This document shows positions 48,638 through 56,659 of a DNA stretch of 64,000 bases, piece by piece (within the stretch, counting starts at the first letter, position 1; each line of letters opens with the position of its first letter). Source of the DNA: Tahibacter harae (GTDB lineage Bacteria > Pseudomonadota > Gammaproteobacteria > Xanthomonadales > Rhodanobacteraceae). The stretch is taken from NCBI RefSeq assembly GCF_024437735.1, contig NZ_JANFQO010000004.1, positions 1 through 64,000 on the forward strand, written 5' to 3'. The notes under the pieces were generated by a model, which did no database searches, was not told the origin of the DNA, and saw only the letters and a program-made list of their open reading frames with translations. Both the position numbers and the translations under genes were made by a program.

Positions 48638-51312
48638 ACGCGCCGGTGCGCCAGCCGCTGTGGCAGGGCTGCCAGCCGGTAGCCGCGCTGTGGTTCGCCG
48701 CGGCGCTGCGCGATGAGTCCGCGCGCGAACGCTGCCTGCTGCGCGAATGGCAGCCCGGCGCGCGGGCACTGCGCTTCGACGAAGGCGACCTGCTCTGTTT
48801 CGCCGCGCCCGTCTGGCGCGACTGCAACCAGGGCCTGGGCCTGCCGCTGTGCCGCCACGACGGCGTGCTGTGCAGCGGCCCGCTGCAGGGCGGGGAAGGC
48901 GCCAGCCTGGGCGAAGGCGAGATCGGCCTGATCGGCGGCGCGCAGCTGCACACGCTGGCGCTGCAGCTGGGCCAGCCGCTGGACCTGAGCCGGCATCTGT
49001 CGCTGGCCGACTACGCCCTGCGCTTGCCCTTCGACCTCGACGAAACCGGCGCCGCCGCGCCGCTGACGGGGAAGAATCCGCGCGAAGTGCTGGGCGCCAA
49101 GGCACCGCCGGCCAGCGCGGCGGCGCGGCAGTTCCAGCAGCTGCTGCAGCGCCGTGCCGCGGAACGGAGGAAACAAGGCGGGATGCCGCAGCGCGGGCCT
49201 TTTGCACGCTGGCTGGACCGGCTGGCGGGAAAGAAACCGGCCTCGGCGTCCGCCACCGGCGATGGCAGCGGCAAGCCCGCCCCCGGCGGCATCGCGGCGC
49301 GGCGCCCGCCGGCCAGGCCGCAGCGCTGGCGCACCTGGCTCAGCCGCGCGATCGACCTGACCCGCACCGGCGCCCTGCTCGGCTGGCAGCAGGCCGCCTA
49401 TCTGCGCAAGCTGCTGGGCCAGTTCGAGAACAACAATCTGGACGAAGCGCTGCGCAACGCACTGCCGCTGGGCGGTGGCGGCGAAAGTGCCGGCGAGGCT
49501 TTCGGCACGCCAGGCCGGCGCAGCAATCTGAGCCTGAGCAGCCAGCGCGACAGCGGCATAGCCATCAACCTGCCCGAAGCGATCCACCACCAGTTGCGCA
49601 AGCTCTATCGCCAGGCCTTTGAACGGCTGGACCGCGCCGGGCGCGTGGACGAAGCCTTGTTCGTGCTGGCCGAGTTGCTCGGCGCGCGCCAGGAAGCGCT
49701 GGACTACCTGGTCAAGCACCAGCGCGCGGCCGAGGCGGCCGAACTCGCCCTGGGCTGGGACATGCCCGCGCCCAGCATCGTGCGCCTGTTGCTGCTGGCC
49801 GGCGACACCGCGCGCGCGCTGCTGGTGGCGCGGCGCGACGACGCCTTCGCCGCAACCGTGGGCCTGCTCGAAGGCCAGCATCCGGAACTCGCCGCGCAGT
49901 TGCGCCTGGAATGGGGCCGCAGCCTGGTCGCCCGCGGCGACTGGCTGGCCGCGGTGGAAACCGTCTGGCCGCTGCCGTCGCAGCGCGAGCTGGCCACGCA
50001 GTGGCTGCTGGCGGCGGAAAAAGCCGGCGCCGAGCTGGGCGCCCGCGCCCTGGTGCAGCGCGCGGTGCTGCTGCCGGACTCGCTGCCGCAGCAGGCGCGG
50101 CGCCTGCGCGCATTGCACGATTCGGCCGCGCTGAGCAGCGAACGCGCCGCACTGGCCCAGGCCCTGCTGGCCGCACCGCAACGGACCACGGCACTGGGCC
50201 GGCTCAGCGCCCTGCTGCTGCCCGCCATCGCCGCCGACCGCGCTCTGGGCCGCAACACGCTCAGCGGCAAGGAACTCGACCGCCTCGCCCGGCACGCCGG
50301 CGATCCGCTGCTGCTGGCCGACCTGCCGCCCTGGCTGACGCCGGCGGCACAGGGCGAACCGCTACTGCGCGGCAATACCCTGCTGCAACTGGCCGCGCCG
50401 GCCGCCGGCCTGCACGGGGTCTGCGACATCGCCGCGCTGGGCCGGGACCGCTGGCTGGTGGCGCTGGGCGAGACCGGCGTGGCCGTCGTCGATGCCGGCG
50501 GCCGCAGCGTGCAGCGCTATGCCCTGCCGGCGCAGGACCTGGTCGTGGCCGACAGCGGCCTGGTTGCACTGGCGCTGGCGCGGCGCGAAGGCGTTATCCA
50601 GGTCAGCCGCATCGACCTGGTCGGCCAGCGCATCAGCGATCTGGGCAGCCTGCCGCTGGCGGATCCAGGGCTGGTGTTCAACCGGCGCTACGACGGCCTG
50701 TGCTGGAGCGTGGCCGGGTCGCGGCATATCCGCGTGCTGGATACGGCAGCGCCGGGTCTGGCAGTACTGTGGCAGGTGGAGACGCCCGGCTGCATCGTGC
50801 AGGCGCGCTACTGCGCCGCCGGCGAGGACTATCTGGTGAAGGCGCCGGACGGCTTCGAGCGCTGGGTCTACCGCGGCCGCGAGCGCCGCCTGGCGCGGCG
50901 CGAGGAAGTGGTGCTGGATTCCGCCCGCCCTGTGCTGCTGGAAGAAAACGGCACGCTGCAATTGCAGCTGGTCCATACCGCCGACGACAGCCACAAACTG
51001 CTGTTCAACCCGGCAGGCAGCGAGCAGCAGGAGGTGCTGGAGCTGGATCCGGCCGCCGCTGCACCCACCTGCCATCACTGCCTGGCCGTCGACGGCTGCG
51101 GCCTGCTGGCGGCGCTGCAATACGGCAGGAATCTGCGTTATCTGCTTTTCCACACGTACAGGAAGCAGCGCGTGCTGGAACTGGACTGGCCGGCGGAGTC
51201 GCCGGCGCAGGTCTTCGTGCGCGGCGACAGCCTGCTGTTCGCCGACGCCCGCGGCCGCGTCGTGCAGGTCCATCTGGACAGCAGCCGTACGCAGACCTTC
51301 GCGCTGATCTGA
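48634..51312 (+). CDS. Large bpX6-like beta-propeller protein of the ternary system
   Basis: The 892-residue product overlaps the previous gene by 4 bp. Its N-terminal part (PLWQGCQPVAALWF, then REWQPGARALRF and GLPLCRHDGVL) resembles my recollection of bpX6 domains. A helical middle (about 240-560) contains armadillo/TPR-like Leu/Ala-rich repeats, and the C-terminal third (about 580-890) has propeller-like blades (DRWLVALGETGVAVVD, GLCWSVAGSRHIRVLD). No enzymatic motif was seen, so it may be the sensor or scaffold. The operon ends with it; the next gene is 115 bp away and looks independent. Confidence 0.72.
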   Translation: MNAPVRQPLWQGCQPVAALWFAAALRDESARERCLLREWQPGARALRFDEGDLLCFAAPVWRDCNQGLGLPLCRHDGVLCSGPLQGGEGASLGEGEIGLIGGAQLHTLALQLGQPLDLSRHLSLADYALRLPFDLDETGAAAPLTGKNPREVLGAKAPPASAAARQFQQLLQRRAAERRKQGGMPQRGPFARWLDRLAGKKPASASATGDGSGKPAPGGIAARRPPARPQRWRTWLSRAIDLTRTGALLGWQQAAYLRKLLGQFENNNLDEALRNALPLGGGGESAGEAFGTPGRRSNLSLSSQRDSGIAINLPEAIHHQLRKLYRQAFERLDRAGRVDEALFVLAELLGARQEALDYLVKHQRAAEAAELALGWDMPAPSIVRLLLLAGDTARALLVARRDDAFAATVGLLEGQHPELAAQLRLEWGRSLVARGDWLAAVETVWPLPSQRELATQWLLAAEKAGAELGARALVQRAVLLPDSLPQQARRLRALHDSAALSSERAALAQALLAAPQRTTALGRLSALLLPAIAADRALGRNTLSGKELDRLARHAGDPLLLADLPPWLTPAAQGEPLLRGNTLLQLAAPAAGLHGVCDIAALGRDRWLVALGETGVAVVDAGGRSVQRYALPAQDLVVADSGLVALALARREGVIQVSRIDLVGQRISDLGSLPLADPGLVFNRRYDGLCWSVAGSRHIRVLDTAAPGLAVLWQVETPGCIVQARYCAAGEDYLVKAPDGFERWVYRGRERRLARREEVVLDSARPVLLEENGTLQLQLVHTADDSHKLLFNPAGSEQQEVLELDPAAAAPTCHHCLAVDGCGLLAALQYGRNLRYLLFHTYRKQRVLELDWPAESPAQVFVRGDSLLFADARGRVVQVHLDSSRTQTFALI

Positions 51313-51427
51313 GCCGCGCCGCCCCTACCCCCTGAACGCGGGGTAGGTAAGCCCGTGACGGATTTTTACCATTGCCGGCGTACGGCCGCGGCATGTCCCG
51401 CGCGGCCTTCGCCACAGGGGAAAATCC

Positions 51428-51883
51428 ATGCTTGTGCCCGTTGCACTGCCGCCGTCGCGGCCGGCGCGCGCCGCTGCGCGCCGGCTCTGGCGCGGACTGG
51501 CCCTGGTCCTGCTCGCCGCCGCCTCCGTGCTGATCGCGCTGGCCTGGCGCGGCAGCGCCGAAAACGGCGAGGGCCAGATCGGACCGGCGACGCGCTTTGA
51601 CTATGTCGCCGTGTTCCCGCCCGGCGCCAGCCCGGGCCAGGTCGAGGACTGGCGCAGCCAGGTGCTGCGCGTGCACGAAAGCGCCTGTTTCCGCGGTTTT
51701 CCCTGCATCGCGCGCAGCCTGCGCGGCGCCGAACTGGGCCGCGCGCGGCAGTACGCCATCGGTTTTGACCTGATGCGCGAAATCAGTCCGAACGAACGCA
51801 GCGCCCTGCTCGCCGCGGCGCAGCAGCGCCTGCCCGGCCTGCGCCTGGTCGCCGCCAGCAGCCTGCAGCAGGCCGTCGAATAA
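51428..51883 (+). CDS. Small membrane-anchored protein, hypothetical
   Basis: The 151-residue protein has a basic N-terminus followed by one hydrophobic segment (about 23-42, WRGLALVLLAAASVLIALAW). The rest would lie outside the inner membrane and has two Cys residues (CFRGFPC) that could form a disulfide. The start is supported by an AGGGGAAAA stretch 6-13 nt upstream. No family recognised. It is followed 34 bp later by the IPTL-CTERM protein, so the two may be co-expressed. Confidence 0.75.
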   Translation: MLVPVALPPSRPARAAARRLWRGLALVLLAAASVLIALAWRGSAENGEGQIGPATRFDYVAVFPPGASPGQVEDWRSQVLRVHESACFRGFPCIARSLRGAELGRARQYAIGFDLMREISPNERSALLAAAQQRLPGLRLVAASSLQQAVE

Positions 51884-51917
51884 CCCCGTCCGCCACCCAT
51901 CCGCCACTGGAGAAGTC

Positions 51918-52730
51918 ATGCGCCACCGTTTCCGTCTGATCACCGCCGCCGTCCTGCTCTGCTGCGCCGGCGCCAGCCAGGCCGTTTTCACCAACGGCGG
52001 CTTCGAGCAGAACAACCTGACCGGCTGGACGCTGGGCGGCGGCAGCAATCCCGGCCTGTCCGGCAGCGCGCCCTTCACCGGCGCCAGCGTGCAGATCACG
52101 CCGGGGGCGCCGGGCCCGGCCAGCGTGGTCGGCGCCATGACCGATCCGCGCGCGCCCGGGATCGTGCTGCCGCGCGTGGGCAACTTCACCGGCAAGATCA
52201 ACGACGAGGCCACCGGCGCCCTGCTCACCACGCTGAGCCAGACCGACACCATCACCGCCGCCGACGTCGATCCCGCCGACGGCCTGCCGCATGTGCGCTT
52301 CGCCTTTGCGCCGGTGCTGGACGATCCCGCTCACGCGCCGCAGGAGCAGCCGTATTTCTACGTAGTCGTGCGCAATGTCGCCGACAACAGCGTGCTGTTC
52401 GAGCAGTTCGCCTATTCCGGCCAGCCCGGCGTGACCTTCCAGCAGGGCACCGGCAGCTGGAAATACCTGCCGTTCCAGAACGTGGACGCAGTGCTGCCGG
52501 CCAGCGCGGTAGGCCAGCAGATCAGCCTGACCGTGATCGGCGCGGACTGCTCGCTCAGCGGCCATGCGGGTTATGTCTATGTCGACGGCTTCGGCTCCGG
52601 CCAGGTCGGCAACGGCGGCGGTGTCGCCGTCACCCAGCGCCCGGTGCCGGGCCTGGACCGCTACGGCATGACCCTGCTCGCGCTGCTGCTGGCCAGTGCG
52701 GGAATGCTGGCGTGGCGCCGTTCGGCCTGA
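51918..52730 (+). CDS. Secreted protein with IPTL-CTERM-type sorting tail
   Basis: The 270-residue precursor has a signal peptide (about 1-22, ending ASQA), a beta-rich body starting VFTNGGFEQNNLTGW (carbohydrate-binding or NPCBM-like opening seen in many surface proteins), and a C-terminal VPGLDRYGMTLLALLLASAG-type segment ending with AWRRSA. The Pro-x-Leu-x-x-(W/Y)-Gly block, hydrophobic helix and basic end match the IPTL-CTERM class of exosortase-type signals, although the lead motif is altered. No exosortase gene is in the window. An ACTGGAGAAG box precedes the start. Confidence 0.85.
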   Translation: MRHRFRLITAAVLLCCAGASQAVFTNGGFEQNNLTGWTLGGGSNPGLSGSAPFTGASVQITPGAPGPASVVGAMTDPRAPGIVLPRVGNFTGKINDEATGALLTTLSQTDTITAADVDPADGLPHVRFAFAPVLDDPAHAPQEQPYFYVVVRNVADNSVLFEQFAYSGQPGVTFQQGTGSWKYLPFQNVDAVLPASAVGQQISLTVIGADCSLSGHAGYVYVDGFGSGQVGNGGGVAVTQRPVPGLDRYGMTLLALLLASAGMLAWRRSA

Positions 52731-52747
52731 CCGGTGCCGCGCCGACC

Positions 52748-52779
52748 GAACCCGCGCTGGTCCAGGCCGGCGCGGGTTC
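52748..52779. terminator. Hairpin between convergent genes
   Basis: GAACCCGCGC (52748-52757) pairs with GCGCGGGTTC (52770-52779). It lies between the IPTL-CTERM gene and the convergent response-regulator gene. No T tract follows, so a bidirectional terminator is only suggested. Confidence 0.45.
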
Positions 52780-52841
52780 CAAGTGGACTTCTGGATCCAA
52801 ACCCGACCGGATCGTCACCGGCGTGAACAACGCCGGCGCGA

Positions 52842-53489
52842 TCAGAAATTGTTCACAAGGCCGCGCCGCGTCGCTTCCAGCGCGGCCTCCGCGCGGGAGT
52901 TCACGCTGAGCTTGCGGTAGATGGCCTTGAGATAGCCGGCCACGGTGTGGCGCGACAGATCCAGCACGCCGGCCGATTCGGCCACGGTCAGGCCCTTGGC
53001 GATCAGGCGCAGCACGTCGGTCTCGCGCGCGGTCAGCGCCTCGGTTTCCTGCGCCGGCGCCGGCTCGGGCTGGAAATGGCGCAGCAGGCGCCGCGCGATC
53101 GACGGCGACAGCGGCGGCTGGCCGGCGGCGATGCCGCGCAGCATCTCGGCCAGGTGTTCCGGCGACTGGTCCTTGAGCACGTAGCCTTCGGCGCCGGCGC
53201 GCAGGGCCGGGAACAGGTGCGCGTCGTCATCGAACACGGTGGCGACGATGCACAAGGTAGGACCGGGCAGGCTGCGCAGCGCCTCGATCAGGCGCAGGCC
53301 GCTGCCGTCGGGCAGGCCCAGGTCGATCAGCGCCAGCGGCGGCGGCGGTTCCAGGCAGGCCAGGCCTTCGGCCAGGCTGGCCGCCTGCTGCACGGCGATG
53401 CCCGGAAACGCCAGTGCCAGCGCCCGTGCCAGCCAGTCGCGGCTGCCGGCGAGATCGTCTACCACCAAGGCCCGCTGTGGCGTATCCAT
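52842..53489 (-). CDS. NarL/FixJ-type response regulator
   Basis: The 215-residue protein has a receiver domain with acidic pocket VVDD (9-12), phosphoacceptor Asp56 (LIDLGLPDGSG) and Lys in YVLKDQ, then a LuxR-type HTH (LTARETDVLRLIAKGLTVAE, about 148-205). It is a DNA-binding output of a two-component system. It lies 8 bp after the histidine kinase gene and is the last gene of a four-gene signalling operon. The HisKA_3 kinase is the obvious partner. Confidence 0.93.
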   Translation of the reverse strand: MDTPQRALVVDDLAGSRDWLARALALAFPGIAVQQAASLAEGLACLEPPPPLALIDLGLPDGSGLRLIEALRSLPGPTLCIVATVFDDDAHLFPALRAGAEGYVLKDQSPEHLAEMLRGIAAGQPPLSPSIARRLLRHFQPEPAPAQETEALTARETDVLRLIAKGLTVAESAGVLDLSRHTVAGYLKAIYRKLSVNSRAEAALEATRRGLVNNF

Positions 53490-53497
53490 GCGCCTTT

Positions 53498-54205
53498 TTA
53501 TCCTGCGCCGGCCGGCAAGGGAAATACCAACACCACCTTGGTGCCGCCGGCGGTGCCTTCGGTCCAGCGTATGTCGCCGGCCAGCTCCTGCGCGCGCTGG
53601 CGCATGCCGCGCGTGCCGCGGCCGTCGCCGGGGCTGCGGTGGCCATCGTCGGTAAGTTCCAGCAGCAGCTCGCCGCCGCGCCGGGCCACGCGCACGCGCA
53701 AGCTGCCGGCCTCGGCATGGCGGATGGTGTTGCTGATCGCTTCGCGCACGATGCGGTGCAAGTGCAGCGACTGCTCGCTGCGCAGCGGCGGATCGGGCAG
53801 GTTGTCGGCCTCGTTCCAGTGCAGCGTGATTGACGCCGCGGCCAGGCGCTGGCGCGCCTCGTTGCGGATATCGGCGAGTACGTCGCTCAGGTTCCCCGGC
53901 GTGCCGCGCGAACGGCTCACCGTGTCGCGCAGATCCTGCAGCACCGCGCGCGCCTGGTCGGCCTGCTGCGGCGTGCTGGCGCCGTGGATCAGGCCCAGCA
54001 GCTTGGCGCCCAGATCATCGTGCAGATCGTGGTAGATGCGTTCGCGTTCCTGCGCGGCGGCCTGTTCGCCGATGACGCGCTCGCGCTCGGCACGTTCGGC
54101 CTGCAGCGCGGCGACCGCGGCGCGATGGGCGCGGCGCTCGCGCTGCCAGCACACGGCGAAACCCAGCAGCAGCACGCCCAGCAGGGCCAGCAGCAGCGGC
54201 ATCAT
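53498..54205 (-). CDS. Histidine kinase of the HisKA_3 (NarX-like) class, minimal sensor
   Basis: The 235-residue protein has a single N-terminal hydrophobic segment (1-20), a coiled coil, the HisKA_3 dimer/phosphoacceptor helix with His62 (YHDLHDDLGAK), and an ATPase domain with the N-box REAISNTIRHA and a G-box region (DDGHRSPGDGRGTRGM). No periplasmic sensor domain is present, so it may take its signal from the Ser/Thr kinase whose gene overlaps it by 4 bp (54202-54205), an inference from gene order. The response regulator follows after 8 bp. Confidence 0.92.
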   Translation of the reverse strand: MMPLLLALLGVLLLGFAVCWQRERRAHRAAVAALQAERAERERVIGEQAAAQERERIYHDLHDDLGAKLLGLIHGASTPQQADQARAVLQDLRDTVSRSRGTPGNLSDVLADIRNEARQRLAAASITLHWNEADNLPDPPLRSEQSLHLHRIVREAISNTIRHAEAGSLRVRVARRGGELLLELTDDGHRSPGDGRGTRGMRQRAQELAGDIRWTEGTAGGTKVVLVFPLPAGAG

Positions 54206-56655
54206 GGCGTGGCCGCCTTTTCCAGCGCCGCGGCGCGGGCGGCGTCGCCCTGATGGCGGTAGACCGCGGCCAGGCGCGTCGCCGCGGTGCGGCTGCGCTC
54301 GTGGCCGGGGCCGAACTTGGCGACCAGGCCCGCATGTGCGCCTTCGAGTACCTGGCGCGCCTCGTCCCAGCGTCCCAGCCGCGCCAGGCATTCGCCGCGG
54401 TTGCTGGCGAAGATGGCGAAATATGGATGGCCGGCGGGCAGGTTGGCCTGCATCCATTTATCCAATGCGTCGAATTCCAGCAGCGCGTCGGCCGGACGCT
54501 GCTGTTTCAGCAGCAGCATGGCGAGGTTGTTGCGCGGGCCTATGGCCTCGGCGTTGGCCGGGCCGCCGTCGCGGCTCTGCGCGGCGATCACCTTGCGCAG
54601 TTCCGCCTCGGCCTCGGCCAGGCGGCCCTGGTCCTCCAGCGCATAGGCCAGCACATTGCGCGCGAGCAGGTTGTTGGGCGCATCGTCCTCGCCGCGCAGG
54701 CGGCGCGCCGCGATCACGTCGCGGATCAGCGCGATGCCCGCGTCGGCCTGGCCGCGCCGCACCAGGAACGAGGCCAGCGCCTGTTGTGCGTTTAAGGTGG
54801 CCGGATGGGCCGCGCCGAGCACGCGCGCACGCACCTCGATCACGCCGCGGAATTCGGCCTCGGCCGCGGCGTTGTCCTCCTTCAGTTCGTACAGGGCGCC
54901 CAGCAGGCTGCGCAGGTTCAGTGTCTGAGGATGATCCGGGCCGAAGCGCTGCAGATGCGCCGCGAGCGTGCCGCGGGCCAGCGCGATGGCCTCGTCATAG
55001 CGCCCGGCCAGGCGCAGCACCGAGCCCAGGTTCTGCGCCGTGGCCAAGCTCAGCGCGTGCTGCTCGCCCAGTTCGCGGCGCATGTCCTCCAGCAGCGGGC
55101 GCAGTTTTTCCTCCGCGGCGGCGGATTTGCCCTGGGCACCCAGGCCCTCGGCTTCGGCCAGGCGGGCGTCGAGCTGGGTCTCGGCCTCGATCTGGCCGGC
55201 CGGCCGCGCGATCAGCGGCGCGAGCACAGCCTCGGCCGCGGCGTATTTCTTCTGCGCGTACAGCGCCCGCGCCTGGCCGACCAGCAGCTGGTCGCGCAGC
55301 GCCGGCGGCGCGGCGGCGTCGAGCTGGGCCAGCGCCTGTGCGTACAGCGCCTCGGCGCGGGCGCCTTCGCCGAGCTTGTTGAAACTGCCGGCGAGCGTGA
55401 GGTTGACGCGCGCGGCGACCAGCGGCGGCAGGGCGGCCTGGGCCAGCTCGGCCTGGGCCGCGTCGAGCACGCTGCGCACGGTGAGATCGCCGCCCTGGCT
55501 GCGCTCCGGATCGGCCGAGACCAGCATGCGTTGGAGGAAGCCGTTGACCGCGCCGGCCTCGGCCGCGCGTGCCTCGGCCTCGCGCCGCGCCGCCGCCTCG
55601 GACCAGGCCAGGCGCAGCGAGACTACGCTGGCGACGACCAGAGCCAGCACGCTCAGCGCCGCCGCCGCACTGGCCAGGCGGTGCCGGCGCACGAAGCGGG
55701 CGATGAGGTAGCCGACCGTCGGCGGCCGCGCCTCGACCGGGCGGTGCTCGCGCACGCGCTGCAGGTCGGCGGCGAATTCGGCGGCCGAGGCATAGCGCCG
55801 CTCCGGCTCGGCCGCCAGGGCCTTCATCACCACGGTCTCCAGATCGCCGCGCGCGGCCGCGGCGACCTTGCCCAGCGGCGGCGGCGACTGGTGCCGCACG
55901 ATGTCGATGGCCTCGAACAGTGTAGAGGCGGACAACTGCGGATGCGGCAGCCGTCCGCTGAGCAGTTCGTAGGCGATGCAGCCCAGCGCATAGACGTCGC
56001 TGCGCGCATCCACCGCGGCGCTGTTGCCGGACAGCTGCTCCGGACTCATGTACGGCACGGTGCCCAGCACCTGGCCGAGCTGGGTCATGTCGCGCGCAAG
56101 CCCGTCGGCGAGGCGGGCGATGCCGAAATCCAGCACCTTGGGCTGGCCGTCGGCATCGACCAGGATGTTGCCGGGCTTGAGGTCGCGATGGATCACGCCG
56201 CGGCCGTGGGCGTACTGCACTGCGCGGCAAATCGCGATCAGCCGGACCAGGCGCGCATCCAGGTCCAGGCCGCGTTCGTGCGCATCGCTGATCAGGTCGC
56301 GGCCGCGCACGTATTCCAGCGCCAGCCAGGGCGGCCCGGTGCTTTCCGCGGCGGCATCGCTGGCGGCGTAGAGGCGGGCTATGCCCGGATGTTCCAGCTG
56401 CGCCAGCAGTTCCACCTCGCGCCGGAAGCGCGCCAGCGCGCTGCGTCCCAGCGCGTGCATGACCTTGAGCGCGACTTCGCGCGGCGGCTGGCTTTCGCGG
56501 GCGCGGTAGACCCGGCCCATGGCGCCTTCGCCGAGCAGGCCGAGGATCTGGTACGGCCCGATCTGCGCCGGCAGTTCCGCATCCGCCGCAGCGGACGGGC
56601 CGGCGTCGGCCAGTGTGGTCAGATGGCGGGGGTCTTGCGGATCGGACGGCTGCAT
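54202..56655 (-). CDS. Membrane-anchored Ser/Thr protein kinase with TPR-like region
   Basis: The 817-residue kinase has the glycine loop LGEGAMGRVY (41-50), Lys64, HRDLKPGN (156-163) and DFG (176-178). A transmembrane span (about 327-350) separates it from a TPR-rich C-terminal half (repeats such as ALEDQGRLAEAEAELRKVI). It is unrelated in close sequence to the kinase at 164-2914 but has the same layout. It starts 4 bp after the upstream NtrC-like gene ends and overlaps the histidine kinase gene, so Ser/Thr and His signalling are genetically linked here. Phosphorylation of the two-component partners is possible but unproven. Confidence 0.93.
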   Translation of the reverse strand: MQPSDPQDPRHLTTLADAGPSAAADAELPAQIGPYQILGLLGEGAMGRVYRARESQPPREVALKVMHALGRSALARFRREVELLAQLEHPGIARLYAASDAAAESTGPPWLALEYVRGRDLISDAHERGLDLDARLVRLIAICRAVQYAHGRGVIHRDLKPGNILVDADGQPKVLDFGIARLADGLARDMTQLGQVLGTVPYMSPEQLSGNSAAVDARSDVYALGCIAYELLSGRLPHPQLSASTLFEAIDIVRHQSPPPLGKVAAAARGDLETVVMKALAAEPERRYASAAEFAADLQRVREHRPVEARPPTVGYLIARFVRRHRLASAAAALSVLALVVASVVSLRLAWSEAAARREAEARAAEAGAVNGFLQRMLVSADPERSQGGDLTVRSVLDAAQAELAQAALPPLVAARVNLTLAGSFNKLGEGARAEALYAQALAQLDAAAPPALRDQLLVGQARALYAQKKYAAAEAVLAPLIARPAGQIEAETQLDARLAEAEGLGAQGKSAAAEEKLRPLLEDMRRELGEQHALSLATAQNLGSVLRLAGRYDEAIALARGTLAAHLQRFGPDHPQTLNLRSLLGALYELKEDNAAAEAEFRGVIEVRARVLGAAHPATLNAQQALASFLVRRGQADAGIALIRDVIAARRLRGEDDAPNNLLARNVLAYALEDQGRLAEAEAELRKVIAAQSRDGGPANAEAIGPRNNLAMLLLKQQRPADALLEFDALDKWMQANLPAGHPYFAIFASNRGECLARLGRWDEARQVLEGAHAGLVAKFGPGHERSRTAATRLAAVYRHQGDAARAAALEKAATP

Positions 56656-56659
56656 CGCC

